A stretch of DNA of 64,000 nucleotides from Sphingorhabdus sp. M41 (GCF_001586275.1 NZ_CP014545.1:62001-126000); one strand, 5' to 3'. Positions 52,248 through 60,825 are shown, numbered from the stretch's first letter. A program made the numbers and translations. Notes: generated by a model from the sequence alone, not told the origin.

Positions 52248-53135
52248 ATGTCCAACGATATTCCGATGAAAATGCGTTCATGGCTATTTGCGCCGGGTGA
52301 CAGCGAAAAGAAAATGGCCAAGGCAACGCATTGCCCCGCCGATATCGTCATATTCGATCTGGAAGACGCGGTGGTGAATGAAAACAAGCCGATGGCGCGG
52401 CAAATGGTGCGGGATTTTCTCCTCGCAAACCCGGACAACCGAAATCGCATATTCGTGCGCGTCAATCCGCTGGACGGGCCATATACGCTGGCTGATCTGG
52501 CTGCGGTGATGCCAGGTCGTCCCGGCGGCATCATGCTACCCAAAGTCTACGGTCGGCAGGATGTCGAGGCGCTCGACAAATATCTCGAGGCGCTTGAAGT
52601 CGCCAATGACATCGAGCGGGGCACGACCCCGGTGATCATCCTGGTGACTGAGACCGCCGAAAGCATGTTCCATTGCGGCGATTTCAAGGGGGCGCCGCGA
52701 GTCATCGCGATGACCTGGGGGGCGGAGGATCTGGCCGATTCGATCGGCGCCAGCTCCAACACCAATGCCGACGGCAGTTACAGCTTCACCTACGAACTGG
52801 CGCGCAGCATGTGCCTGCTCGGCGCGTCCAAGGCCGGGGTAACCCCGATCGAGACCATTCAGGGCGACTTCCGTGACCTCGACAAGCTGCGCCTCCGGGC
52901 CGAAGGCGTCCGGCGCGACGGTTATCGCGGCATGCTGGCGATCCATCCCGCTCAGGTCGATGTCATCAATGATGCGTTCACGCCAAGCGAGGAAGAAATA
53001 TCCGAGGCCCGCGAAATCGTCGCGCTCTTTGCCGCAAACCCGGGTGTCGGCACCATCGGCTACAAGGGCGGGATGCTGGACCGGCCCTATCTGTCCCGGG
53101 CGCAGCAATTGCTGGCACAGGTCGAGGGCGAATGA
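52248..53135 (+). CDS. CitE-like HpcH/HpaI-family acyl-CoA lyase
   Basis: The ATG at 52248 (MSNDIPMKMRSWLFAPGDSE) is the real start; the frame to 52062 runs inside the dehydrogenase gene. The 295-residue TIM-barrel enzyme has MRSWLFAPGDSEKKM, IVIFDLEDAV (acidic metal-site region), RIFVRVNPLDGP with the carboxylate-binding Arg, and IAMTWGAEDLADSIGA. The family cleaves or condenses malyl-, citramalyl- or beta-hydroxyacyl-CoA. Its stop overlaps the start of the CoA-transferase gene (ATGA). Confidence 0.9.
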   Translation: MSNDIPMKMRSWLFAPGDSEKKMAKATHCPADIVIFDLEDAVVNENKPMARQMVRDFLLANPDNRNRIFVRVNPLDGPYTLADLAAVMPGRPGGIMLPKVYGRQDVEALDKYLEALEVANDIERGTTPVIILVTETAESMFHCGDFKGAPRVIAMTWGAEDLADSIGASSNTNADGSYSFTYELARSMCLLGASKAGVTPIETIQGDFRDLDKLRLRAEGVRRDGYRGMLAIHPAQVDVINDAFTPSEEEISEAREIVALFAANPGVGTIGYKGGMLDRPYLSRAQQLLAQVEGE

Positions 53136-54403
53136 GCCGGAATATCACACCAGAGCAGCTCGACCTGACGGCCCTGTTAAAGCCCGGCGATGCCATCGTC
53201 ATGGGGCAGGCTTGCGGTGAACCAACTACGTTGCTGGAGGCGCTGATCAAGCAGGGCCGCCATGTTGACGGGCTCAAACTGTTCATCGCGACCAGTTTTT
53301 CAGGCCTTTTCAACGCCGATACTGTCGACAGTTTCGCGCTTTCCAGCATGGGCGCGATCGGCGCGCTCCGATCCATGACCAAAATCGGCAAGCTGCAGGT
53401 CATTCCCGTTCACGTCAGTCAGGTCGCGCCGCTGATTGCCGCCGGAATCATCCCCTGCGACGTCGCCATGGTCCAGCTGAGTCCGGCCGATGAAAAGGGC
53501 GATCACAGTTGCGGCCTCATCAGCGACTATGTCGGTGCCGCAGTGGACAAGGCGCGTCTGGTGATCGCCGAGATCAATCAGCAGGTGCCGTTCACGCCCG
53601 GCGAAACGGTGGCTGGATCGGACATTGATGTCGCCGTCCCGGTGGACCGCTGCCCGGTCGAAGTACGACCAGCGACAATCAGCGAACTGGACGAGAAAAT
53701 TGCCCGCCATTGCGCCGAATATATCGGTGACGGTTCGGTCATCCAGACCGGCGTCGGCGCGGTGCCGGATGCCATTTTGCGGCTCCTGCACGACCGCAGG
53801 GATCTCGGCGTACATTCCGGAATGCTCGGCGACGGCCTGGTCGATCTTGCTGAAGCGGGGGTGTTGACCAACGCGCGCAAGGAAATTGATCAGGGCATCT
53901 CGATCAACGGCGCGCTGATCGGCACCAGGCGCCTCTATGACTGGGCGGACAGAAACCCCGCGATCCGCATGTGTGCCACCAGCTACACCCACGATGCCGC
54001 CGTTCTGGCGCAGCTTTCGCGGCTGGTGACAATCAATTCGGCGATCGAGGTCGATCTGACCGGGCAGGTCAATGCCGAGCAGAGCGGCGCGGCCTATCTT
54101 GGCGGCACCGGCGGACAGGTCGATTTTGTCCGCGCCGGCGCCCGCTCGCCGGGCGGAGCGGCCATCACCGCGCTTTCGGCAACCGCCAAGGGCGGCACGC
54201 TCAGCAAGATCGTGAGCAAGCTCTCGGGCCCGGTGACCACGGCGCGGACTGAGGTCGACGTGATCGTGACCGAATATGGGTCGGCCGAACTGAAAGGACA
54301 GCCTCTTGCAGAACGCGCCCGGCGGCTGGTCGCCATTGCGCATCCCGATTTCCGCGAGGAACTGGATCGCGAGGCGCACATCATAAGCGCAAGGGGATAT
54401 TGA
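53132..54403 (+). CDS. Acetyl-CoA hydrolase/transferase (4-hydroxybutyrate CoA-transferase-like)
   Basis: The 423-residue class I CoA-transferase has two domains. The N-terminal half includes IVMGQACGEPTTLLEALIKQ. The C-terminal half has IQTGVGAVPDAILRLL, LGVHSGMLGDGLVDL, AEQSGAAYLGGTGGQVDFVR and IVTEYGSAELKGQPLAER, all family hallmarks. The catalytic Glu is expected in this C-terminal half and could not be pinned. Family members include itaconate, succinate and 4-hydroxybutyrate CoA-transferases, so a dicarboxylate or hydroxyacid acceptor is plausible. It is coupled to the lyase upstream and one base from the crotonase. Confidence 0.88.
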   Translation: MSRNITPEQLDLTALLKPGDAIVMGQACGEPTTLLEALIKQGRHVDGLKLFIATSFSGLFNADTVDSFALSSMGAIGALRSMTKIGKLQVIPVHVSQVAPLIAAGIIPCDVAMVQLSPADEKGDHSCGLISDYVGAAVDKARLVIAEINQQVPFTPGETVAGSDIDVAVPVDRCPVEVRPATISELDEKIARHCAEYIGDGSVIQTGVGAVPDAILRLLHDRRDLGVHSGMLGDGLVDLAEAGVLTNARKEIDQGISINGALIGTRRLYDWADRNPAIRMCATSYTHDAAVLAQLSRLVTINSAIEVDLTGQVNAEQSGAAYLGGTGGQVDFVRAGARSPGGAAITALSATAKGGTLSKIVSKLSGPVTTARTEVDVIVTEYGSAELKGQPLAERARRLVAIAHPDFREELDREAHIISARGY

Positions 54404-54404
54404 A

Positions 54405-55172
54405 ATGAACGATGCAGTCCTGTTTGATGCACGAGAAGACGGCATTGCCATCATTACGATCAACCGGCCCGACCAGCGCAACTGTCTCAGCCGCGAAGTC
54501 CGGGAAGGTCTCTTTGCCGCCTGGGAACGGTTCGAAAATGATGATGCAATGCGCATTGCCATATTGACCGGTAGCGGAGAAAAAGCCTTTTGCGCCGGCG
54601 GCGATCTGAAGGAGATGGTCGACAAGGGGCTGCAGATCCCGCCGCGCGACATGTTTCCCGTCCCCTATGACAATATTGAACTGTCGAAGCCGACCATTGC
54701 TGCGGTCAACGGCGTTGCCTTTGCCGGCGGCTGGATGATTGCCCAGGCCTGCGACCTTTGTGTCGCCAGCAGTTCTGCCAGATTTGCGATCACCGAAGTG
54801 AAGGTCGGACGCGGATCTCCTTGGGCGGCACCGCTGATCAGCATGATCCCGCAGCGGATCATGATGGAGATCATCCTGACCGGAAAACCGGTCACAGCGC
54901 AGCGCGCCTATGAAATCGGGCTGATCAACCGCATTGCCGAACCGGATGCGTTGATGGCAACGGCGCTGGAACTGGCGAAAGAGGTTCTCGAAGGCGCACC
55001 GCTCTCGGTAAAGGCCGGGCGCGAAACGGTGATGCTGGCGACTGAAATGGGCCGCAGCGCGGCGCTCCAGGCGGCGCGGGCGGCGCATGAACTGACCTAT
55101 ACCAGCCATGATGCGCAGGAAGGCCCGCGCGCTTTCTCGGAAAAACGCAAGCCCGAGTGGAAAGGCGAATAA
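54405..55172 (+). CDS. Enoyl-CoA hydratase/isomerase-family protein (crotonase)
   Basis: The 255-residue crotonase has the oxyanion-hole motif KAFCAGGDLKEM (about 65) and GVAFAGGWMIAQACDLCVAS. The Glu expected in this second stretch (Glu144 of rat hydratase) is Met here, while the second catalytic position (ITEVKVG, Glu) is kept. This points to a hydrolase, isomerase or carnitinyl-CoA-dehydratase-like reaction rather than a standard hydration. It is the last gene of the 51061-55172 operon. Confidence 0.9.
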   Translation: MNDAVLFDAREDGIAIITINRPDQRNCLSREVREGLFAAWERFENDDAMRIAILTGSGEKAFCAGGDLKEMVDKGLQIPPRDMFPVPYDNIELSKPTIAAVNGVAFAGGWMIAQACDLCVASSSARFAITEVKVGRGSPWAAPLISMIPQRIMMEIILTGKPVTAQRAYEIGLINRIAEPDALMATALELAKEVLEGAPLSVKAGRETVMLATEMGRSAALQAARAAHELTYTSHDAQEGPRAFSEKRKPEWKGE

Positions 55173-55178
55173 GCGCTT

Positions 55179-55721
55179 TTATCCGCCGGGAATGCTCGGC
55201 TCGCGCTTGTTGGTCAGCGGACGGATATAGGAAATGTCCGCCCTCGATCGTTCGCTTTTCCCGTTGAGATCGATCCCCGGCAGATCGCCAAAGGGAACGG
55301 GCATGGCGTCGGGCGCGACCGACCATTCAATGGCGTTGGAGCGCAGTGCGATTTTCCACGCGTTATCGCGGCGCTCCAGCCGGTCAACATAGCGCCCTCC
55401 GGCAAGCCAGACCGTCTCGTCCTTGTTGCGCGCAACGAACATATAATAGGTTTCGCTATGCGCCGTATCGCCGTCTATTTCGCATGTGTGATTGAGCAGA
55501 TTATGCTGGGTGAGGATCTGCATCTCTTCATGCATGGCGAAGGACCAGTCGCAAAGCGCCGACGGAGCGCCGACAAAGGGGCCGGCTGCGATGGTGGCGT
55601 CCTCGTGGAAGGCGGACAGGAAGATCTCCCGATCCAGTCGATCGATGCCGCGGCTGAAACGGGTCAGGCAATCCAATATATCCTGCCGGTCGATCAGGGT
55701 CTGGAGACGTTTTTCGTCCAT
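55179..55721 (-). CDS. SnoaL_4-type NTF2-like protein, copy 3
   Basis: The ATG at 55721 (MDEKRLQTLIDRQDILDCLT) is favoured because the GGGAGG ribosome site is at proper spacing; an ATG at 55727 overlaps the upstream stop. The 180-residue protein has RQDILDCLTRFSRGIDRLDR, LSAFHEDATIAAGPFVGAPS, HNLLNHTCEIDGDTAHSETY and a late VDRLERRDNAWKIALRSNAI. This SnoaL_4 group binds hydrophobic ligands and includes dehydratase-like proteins. It overlaps or abuts the SDR gene upstream. Confidence 0.85.
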   Translation of the reverse strand: MDEKRLQTLIDRQDILDCLTRFSRGIDRLDREIFLSAFHEDATIAAGPFVGAPSALCDWSFAMHEEMQILTQHNLLNHTCEIDGDTAHSETYYMFVARNKDETVWLAGGRYVDRLERRDNAWKIALRSNAIEWSVAPDAMPVPFGDLPGIDLNGKSERSRADISYIRPLTNKREPSIPGG

Positions 55722-55723
55722 TC

Positions 55724-56641
55724 TCATTCCTCCCCCTTGAAGGCCCATTCAAAGCTCTTGCCGAGATGGTCAGCCATGCCGCTGGGGTAGGGCGGGAAGG
55801 TCCACTGTTCGGACGGGTCGCGGATCGCGTCAATTTCTTCGGCCACCTGTTCGATCGACCAGCTGGAATGGAACACACCCTTGCTTTCGGTGGTAAAGGC
55901 GCGGGCCATCCGGCCGGCGGCGGCAACAAGATGCTCGCCGGACAGCGTGCAGCTTTCATGGCATAGCCATGCGACCATCGGCGCCACCAGTTCCGGCTCC
56001 ATCGGCGGATAGGCACTGGTATCGAGACCATCGGCCATGCGGGTGACCGCAGCAGGAACAATCGTGTTCGACCGGATGCCATGTTCGCCGCCTTCCAGCG
56101 CGATAACATTGTTGAGCCCCATCAGCCCGGCCTTGGACATGCCGTAATTGACCGTGGTCTGGCTGCCGTAAAGGCCGCTGCACGATGTGGTCAGCACCAC
56201 CCGGCCATATTGGCCTTCGATCATGTGCGGCATTGCCGCCTTCGCGAGATAGAAGCCGCCCTTGAAATGCACGTCGGTGACGGCATTGAAATCGTCGATG
56301 CTCAATTCGGCAATGGTCCCATAACGGACATTGCCGGCATTGTGGATCAGGATATCGATACGGCCCCAGTTGTCGATCGCGCACTGGATGATTGCCTGTG
56401 CGCCTTCGGGTGTCGCGACGCTTTCGGTGCAGGCTATGGCTTCACCGCCCGCAGCCACAATCTCATCCACGACATCCTGTGCCGGATTGGCGACGATTTC
56501 ATCGCCCCGTGCGGCGCTGCCATTGTCATTGACCACCACTTTTGCTCCGCGCGAAGCGAGCAGGAGGGCATAGGACCGGCCCAGTCCCCGGCCGGCTCCG
56601 GTTATCACAGCTACCCTGTCATCATAACGCAATTCATTCAT
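55724..56641 (-). CDS. SDR, (3R)-hydroxyacyl-CoA dehydrogenase type (17beta-HSD4-like)
   Basis: The ATG at 56641 (MNELRYDDRVAVITGAGRGL) is 10 bases after the next SDR's stop; a frame to 56731 has no ribosome site. The 305-residue protein has ITGAGRGLGRSYALLLASRG, an insertion VNDNGSAARGDEIVANPAQD typical of the multifunctional-enzyme-2 branch, HNAGNVRYG, and YGMSK as the active Tyr/Lys. It probably oxidises a 3-hydroxyacyl-CoA. It is followed closely by the SnoaL gene. Confidence 0.88.
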   Translation of the reverse strand: MNELRYDDRVAVITGAGRGLGRSYALLLASRGAKVVVNDNGSAARGDEIVANPAQDVVDEIVAAGGEAIACTESVATPEGAQAIIQCAIDNWGRIDILIHNAGNVRYGTIAELSIDDFNAVTDVHFKGGFYLAKAAMPHMIEGQYGRVVLTTSCSGLYGSQTTVNYGMSKAGLMGLNNVIALEGGEHGIRSNTIVPAAVTRMADGLDTSAYPPMEPELVAPMVAWLCHESCTLSGEHLVAAAGRMARAFTTESKGVFHSSWSIEQVAEEIDAIRDPSEQWTFPPYPSGMADHLGKSFEWAFKGEE

Positions 56642-56651
56642 GTCTCTCTCC

Positions 56652-57512
56652 TTAAACCGGTTCCCAGATCGGTGATCCGCGCGTGGCGCGCAGGCTGGGG
56701 ATAGTCCGGCCATCGATGTCGGTGATGCCATATTCCTGTGCCAGTTCGGCCGTGATAAATGTGCCGCCGCTCCGTTTCACGATCTCCGGGTCGCTCGCCA
56801 TCGCCGCAATCACTCTGCCGGGAAATTCAGGGGTGCAGGCATCTTCCGGACGGGTTGCGGCGCGTCCTTCGAGACCCGGAATATTGGCCAGATTGCGGAT
56901 CGCGCGCTCGGTCAGGGTCAGCCCCTGCCAGATCGACAGGGACGAGACTCCATGGGGTTTCAGTTCCACCGCCATATCGCGCGCCATTCGGTCGACAGCC
57001 GATTTGCAGGTGCCGAAAATCGTACCGTAGGTATAGGAGACACCGACATAGCCGGAAATCGCCACGATCAGACCCGAACCCTGTGGCACCATGATCTTGG
57101 CGGCATGCCATGCTGCGACAAAATTGGACCGGACACCGACGTCGACCATTTGCCAGTTCGACAGCGGTTTTTCCCAGAACCCACCGGGATCGGTCAGGTC
57201 ATCGGGCAGGGCGAAGGCATTGTTGACGAGGATGTCGAGCCGTCCGTGATCTGCGCTCACCCGGTCAAACAGGGCCGCCACCTGCTCGTCGTCGCTATGA
57301 TCGACCGCAACGGCAACCCCTTTGCCGCCGCGCGCGGTGCATTCCGCTGCGGTCTGGCCAACCGTGCCGGGCAAGTCATGATCGCCATCATTGACGGTCC
57401 GGCCGGTAACATAGACAGTCGCCCCTTCAGCGGCGAGCGCGATGGCAATCCCTTTGCCAATGCCACGGCTTGCACCGGTCACGATTGCGACCTTGCCTTC
57501 CAGAACGCCCAT
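56652..57512 (-). CDS. DHRS1-like SDR with catalytic Tyr replaced by Phe
   Basis: The 286-residue SDR has VTGASRGIGKGIAIALAAEG (cofactor loop), NNAFALPDDLTDPGGFWEKP and VAISGYVGV (Ser153). The active-site Tyr position is Phe166 (TIFGTCKSAV, Lys170 kept), with the Phe codon at 57015-57017. The paralog at 36286 keeps YGAAK. Loss of this Tyr normally cripples hydride transfer, so the protein may bind substrate or NAD(P) without ordinary dehydrogenase activity, or use another residue. It lies upstream of the 17beta-HSD4-like SDR on the same strand. Confidence 0.85.
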   Translation of the reverse strand: MGVLEGKVAIVTGASRGIGKGIAIALAAEGATVYVTGRTVNDGDHDLPGTVGQTAAECTARGGKGVAVAVDHSDDEQVAALFDRVSADHGRLDILVNNAFALPDDLTDPGGFWEKPLSNWQMVDVGVRSNFVAAWHAAKIMVPQGSGLIVAISGYVGVSYTYGTIFGTCKSAVDRMARDMAVELKPHGVSSLSIWQGLTLTERAIRNLANIPGLEGRAATRPEDACTPEFPGRVIAAMASDPEIVKRSGGTFITAELAQEYGITDIDGRTIPSLRATRGSPIWEPV

Positions 57513-57577
57513 CTCGATCCCTCCGCATTTTCCGCAATCAGGCTAGGCCCTGCATCCCGAAGATTGCAAGGTTGCAT

Positions 57578-57591
57578 TCGCTGATCAGCGA
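57578..57591. promoter_or_regulatory. 14-bp perfect palindrome in a divergent promoter
   Basis: TCGCTGATCAGCGA is a perfect dyad with no spacer, between the SDR start (57512) and the Rieske start (57704). Such palindromes often bind dimeric regulators. Confidence 0.5.
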
Positions 57592-57649
57592 TACTTTCGC
57601 CGGGGCGATTATCTTGTGTCTGCTGCTTGTGAAGCAAAGGCCTTTGCCG

Positions 57650-57690
57650 CACATTGCCGTCGAAGGAAGGGAGCTTCCTGCAGCAATGTG
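57650..57690. repeat. Nested inverted repeat upstream of the second Rieske gene
   Basis: The outer arms CACATTGC (57650-57657) and GCAATGTG (57683-57690) are perfect. An inner stem GGAAG/CTTCC (57665-57669, 57674-57678) sits inside. It ends 13 bases before the start at 57704, so it could form a leader hairpin or an operator. Confidence 0.5.
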
Positions 57691-57703
57691 ACATAGGTAT
57701 TTG

Positions 57704-59068
57704 ATGATGGACCAAACGAGCAAAAAAATTGACAATGCCGACCAGCTGGAAAAACCGGTCGTCATTCCGGTCGAGGCCTATATTTCACCCGAATATGCTG
57801 CCGCCGAACAGGACCGTCTGTTCCGGAAAACCTGGTTGCAGGCAGGGCGGATGGAAGATCTGCACGAGGTCGGCGACTTCATCACCTATGAAATCGGACC
57901 GGATTCGGTAATCATCGTCAAGTCGGGAGAGAGTGAGCTCTCTGCCTATCATAATGTCTGCCCCCATCGCGGCCGGCGGCTTGTCGATACCCCGCCGGGC
58001 AAGCGCAATGCCCGCGGCACGCGCAAGAATTTCATCTGCGGCTATCACGGCTGGACCTTCGGGCTGGACGGAGAGAATAGCTATATCGAGCATGAGGACG
58101 ACTGGCAGGGATCACTATGCGAGGGCCGCGCCGATCTCGGCAAGGTCAGCGTCGGCACATGGGGCGGCTGGATCTGGATCAATCTCGATCCGGAATGTAG
58201 CTCCCTGGCGGACTATCTCGGCGTGGTGCCTGAAATGCTCGATCCTTATGGGTTGCAAAACATGCGTCCCCGCTGGCGCAAATGGGTCGTCTTCGACTGC
58301 AACTGGAAGGTTGCGATGGAGGCCTTTGCCGAAACCTATCATGTTTCGACCACCCATCCGGAGTTCAATGCCTTTGGCCAGTTTCGCGGCTGGGCGCGCA
58401 ATCATGGTCTCCATACCAATATCGGCTATGAAGCACCCAAGGGCCTTGAGGAGGATTCTGGAAAATTGCGCCTCGGCACGGGTGAAGATCCGCGTATCTC
58501 GACCGCCGAGATGCAGAATTTCACCTGGGAAAACGCCAATACCAACACCACCGAGACGCTGGTCGGAGTGGCCAACCGGCTGAAAGATGAAGTGCCCGAG
58601 GGTACACCCGCCGCAGAGGTTTCGGCCTACTGGATCAGAACGGCTCGCGAGGAAGATGCAGCCCGCGGCGTTGCCTGGGCGAATGTTACCCCCGAACATA
58701 CGGCAAAGGCCGGCACCGCCTGGCAGATATTTCCGAGTTTCCAGATCGGCCACGCGGTCAACAACATGCTTTGCTATAATGCGCGTCCCTATCAGGGCGA
58801 TCCGGACAAATGCTATTTCGAGGCCGCGGTATATGAATTATACCCCGAGGGCGAAGCGCCTGAAACCGAATGGGAATATACCAAGCCGGACGACTGGCCT
58901 CCTGTTCTGCAGCAGGATTTCAACAATATGGCCGCAGTGCAGCAAGGCATGAAAAATGTCGGCTTCCGGGGTGCGCAGCCCAATCCCTATATGGAGCGCT
59001 CCATTGCCAGCCTGCATTTCAATCTGTCACGCTACATGGGCATGGGCGCGCCGCGCTCACGCAAGTAA
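57704..59068 (+). CDS. Rieske ring-hydroxylating oxygenase alpha subunit, second
   Basis: The 454-residue form starts at MMDQTSKKIDNAD; an in-frame TTG at 57701 is the only alternative upstream. The Rieske motif is CPHRGRRLVDTPPG (first Cys near residue 87) and ICGYHGWTFG. The non-haem iron part is MEAFAETYHVSTTHPEFNAF with the two His and upstream Glu. This is the full usual length for an alpha subunit. It should hydroxylate an aromatic, carboxylate or O-/N-alkyl substrate given electrons from a missing ferredoxin/reductase. It faces the TauD gene at 59100. Confidence 0.92.
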   Translation: MMDQTSKKIDNADQLEKPVVIPVEAYISPEYAAAEQDRLFRKTWLQAGRMEDLHEVGDFITYEIGPDSVIIVKSGESELSAYHNVCPHRGRRLVDTPPGKRNARGTRKNFICGYHGWTFGLDGENSYIEHEDDWQGSLCEGRADLGKVSVGTWGGWIWINLDPECSSLADYLGVVPEMLDPYGLQNMRPRWRKWVVFDCNWKVAMEAFAETYHVSTTHPEFNAFGQFRGWARNHGLHTNIGYEAPKGLEEDSGKLRLGTGEDPRISTAEMQNFTWENANTNTTETLVGVANRLKDEVPEGTPAAEVSAYWIRTAREEDAARGVAWANVTPEHTAKAGTAWQIFPSFQIGHAVNNMLCYNARPYQGDPDKCYFEAAVYELYPEGEAPETEWEYTKPDDWPPVLQQDFNNMAAVQQGMKNVGFRGAQPNPYMERSIASLHFNLSRYMGMGAPRSRK

Positions 59069-59099
59069 TGCAACCACGGATGCGTGATTGGCCCTTGGC

Positions 59100-59942
59100 C
59101 TAGCTGGCCCAGGGCTCTTCGCCTTCCAGCTTGGTGCGCAACATCATCCGCCCGCATTCGGGATCATAGGCTTCGGCCCGGTGCATGGTCCCGGTATTGT
59201 CCCAGATCACCAGATCGCCGACTTCCCATTCGTGGCTGTAGGTAAATTCGGGACCGGTTGCCCATTCGCGCAGTCCATGAATGATCTCGGCACTCTTCTG
59301 GTGATCGACGCCGATGACATGATGGCTTGTGCAGCCGAGCACCAGGGATTTGCGACCCGACGCATGTTCCCAGACCAGCGGCAATTCCTTTTCGCCAATC
59401 GACTGCATGCCTTTCAGCATCGCCAGCGCTGGCTCCGGACTATAATAGAATAGGGAGGCCCAGGGTGCGTGCAGAACGTGCAGATCGTCTATCTCTGCCT
59501 TCGTCTCGTCCGGAAGCGCATCATAGGCGCTATAAGTATTGGAAAAGCCGGTATTTCCGGTGCCCTTCGGTGACGGAACCTTGCAGCTCAGAAGCGAGGC
59601 AAGGATCGGAACTTCGTTGCGGGTGCCGTCAATATGCCAATAGAGCGAGCCCTTCAGATATTCGGCCGATTGCGGGTTTTCCTTCACATCCAGGGTGATT
59701 TTGGTCACTCCCTCGTCATCGCCTTCGGGCGCGAAAGTGCCCAGCGTCTTGGTGAAAGCGACCTGCTCTTCGGGGGTGAAATTGATCTGCGGAAACACCA
59801 GCACGCCGCGCGCTTCAAGCAGGTCGCGGATTTCACCGGCAATGTCACCGGAAAGCAATTCCTCCTTCGTGTTGAGAATGCGGCTGCCGATTGCGGGCTT
59901 GATTTCTTCCTGGTTCAGTTGGGTCTGCGTTGTAGTGGTCAT
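59100..59942 (-). CDS. TauD/TfdA-family 2-oxoglutarate-dependent dioxygenase, copy A
   Basis: The ATG at 59942 lies two bases after the stop of copy B. The 280-residue enzyme has the iron facial triad HxD in LYWHIDGTRNEV, the distal His in TGTMHRAEAYD and the 2-oxoglutarate-binding Arg in RMMLRTKL. It shares an N-terminal block (EEIKPAIGSRILNTKEELLS) with copy B, so the two are tandem paralogs. It hydroxylates a C-H bond next to O, N or S, often releasing a group, with 2-oxoglutarate and Fe(II). The substrate is unknown. Confidence 0.9.
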   Translation of the reverse strand: MTTTTQTQLNQEEIKPAIGSRILNTKEELLSGDIAGEIRDLLEARGVLVFPQINFTPEEQVAFTKTLGTFAPEGDDEGVTKITLDVKENPQSAEYLKGSLYWHIDGTRNEVPILASLLSCKVPSPKGTGNTGFSNTYSAYDALPDETKAEIDDLHVLHAPWASLFYYSPEPALAMLKGMQSIGEKELPLVWEHASGRKSLVLGCTSHHVIGVDHQKSAEIIHGLREWATGPEFTYSHEWEVGDLVIWDNTGTMHRAEAYDPECGRMMLRTKLEGEEPWAS

Positions 59943-59944
59943 TG

Positions 59945-60784
59945 TCAATTCTCCCATGCTTCTACGCCCGGCAATATCGTGCGATGCATCATCCGTCCGG
60001 AAGCCGGATCATAAGGGGTCGCACGGTGCAGGGACGTTCGGTTATTCCAGATGACGGTATCGCCTACCGTCCACTTATGCGTGTAATTATAGGGCTCGCG
60101 CGTCGAAAATTCGCGGAGTCCGTGAAGAATGCGATAGCTTTCCTTGGGGTCCACATCTTTCACATAATGCGCGGTATTGCCGAGCACTATGGACTTGCGG
60201 CCGGATTTGCTGGTGCAGACCAGGGGTAATTCGGCTTCGCCCTTGGACTGCCAGTCTTCCAGCTGTTCCATGGTCGGTTCCGGCGTATGGTATAGCTGCG
60301 AGCGCCACAGCGAATGGACCACGCGCAGGTCGGCAATTTTTGCCTTTGTTGCCTCATCCAGATCTTCATATGATGTCGCGGTATTGGCGAAATCGGTATC
60401 TCCGCCCTCGGGCGACAGCACCTTGGCGGTCAGCATGGAGGCGCGAATCGGAATTTCATTCATGGTCCCGTCGATATGCCAGTAGAGGGAGCCTTTAAGA
60501 TATTCGGCCACCCTGTCATTGACCTTCTCGTCGAGCGAGACCTTGAACACCTGTTCGCCGCGGATTTCCTTTGCCACGCCGCCGAGCAGGCCGGTGAACT
60601 GCAGCTGCTCCTCATCCGTGAAATTGATTTCCGGGAAAATCAGCACGCCGCGATGTTCGAGCAGGGCATTGATTTCATCAGACAGTTCGCCGGACAGCAA
60701 TTCTTCCTTGGAATTGACAATGCGGCTGCCGATTTTCGGCTTGATTTCCTCGCTTCTGAGCCGGCTTTTTTCTACCACTGACAT
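59945..60784 (-). CDS. TauD/TfdA-family 2-oxoglutarate-dependent dioxygenase, copy B
   Basis: The ATG at 60784 (MSVVEKSRLRSEEIKPKIGS) is preferred over a frame to 60823. The 279-residue enzyme has HxD in LYWHIDGTMNEI, the distal His in RTSLHRATPYD and Arg in RMMHRTIL. It differs from copy A in the substrate-side segments (VVHSLWRSQLYHTPEPTME versus VLHAPWASLFYYSPEPALA), so specificity may differ. The two genes are three bases apart and probably co-translated. Both follow the SDR at 60826 on the same strand. Confidence 0.9.
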   Translation of the reverse strand: MSVVEKSRLRSEEIKPKIGSRIVNSKEELLSGELSDEINALLEHRGVLIFPEINFTDEEQLQFTGLLGGVAKEIRGEQVFKVSLDEKVNDRVAEYLKGSLYWHIDGTMNEIPIRASMLTAKVLSPEGGDTDFANTATSYEDLDEATKAKIADLRVVHSLWRSQLYHTPEPTMEQLEDWQSKGEAELPLVCTSKSGRKSIVLGNTAHYVKDVDPKESYRILHGLREFSTREPYNYTHKWTVGDTVIWNNRTSLHRATPYDPASGRMMHRTILPGVEAWEN

Positions 60785-60825
60785 ATTTGGTCCAATCCTG
60801 TTGAAACAAAAATCTGATCGCAAGT

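Noticed and set aside
53300-54652. Open frame of 450 codons on the minus strand opposite the class I CoA-transferase
   Set aside because: It overlaps two clear plus-strand genes and shows no family pattern.
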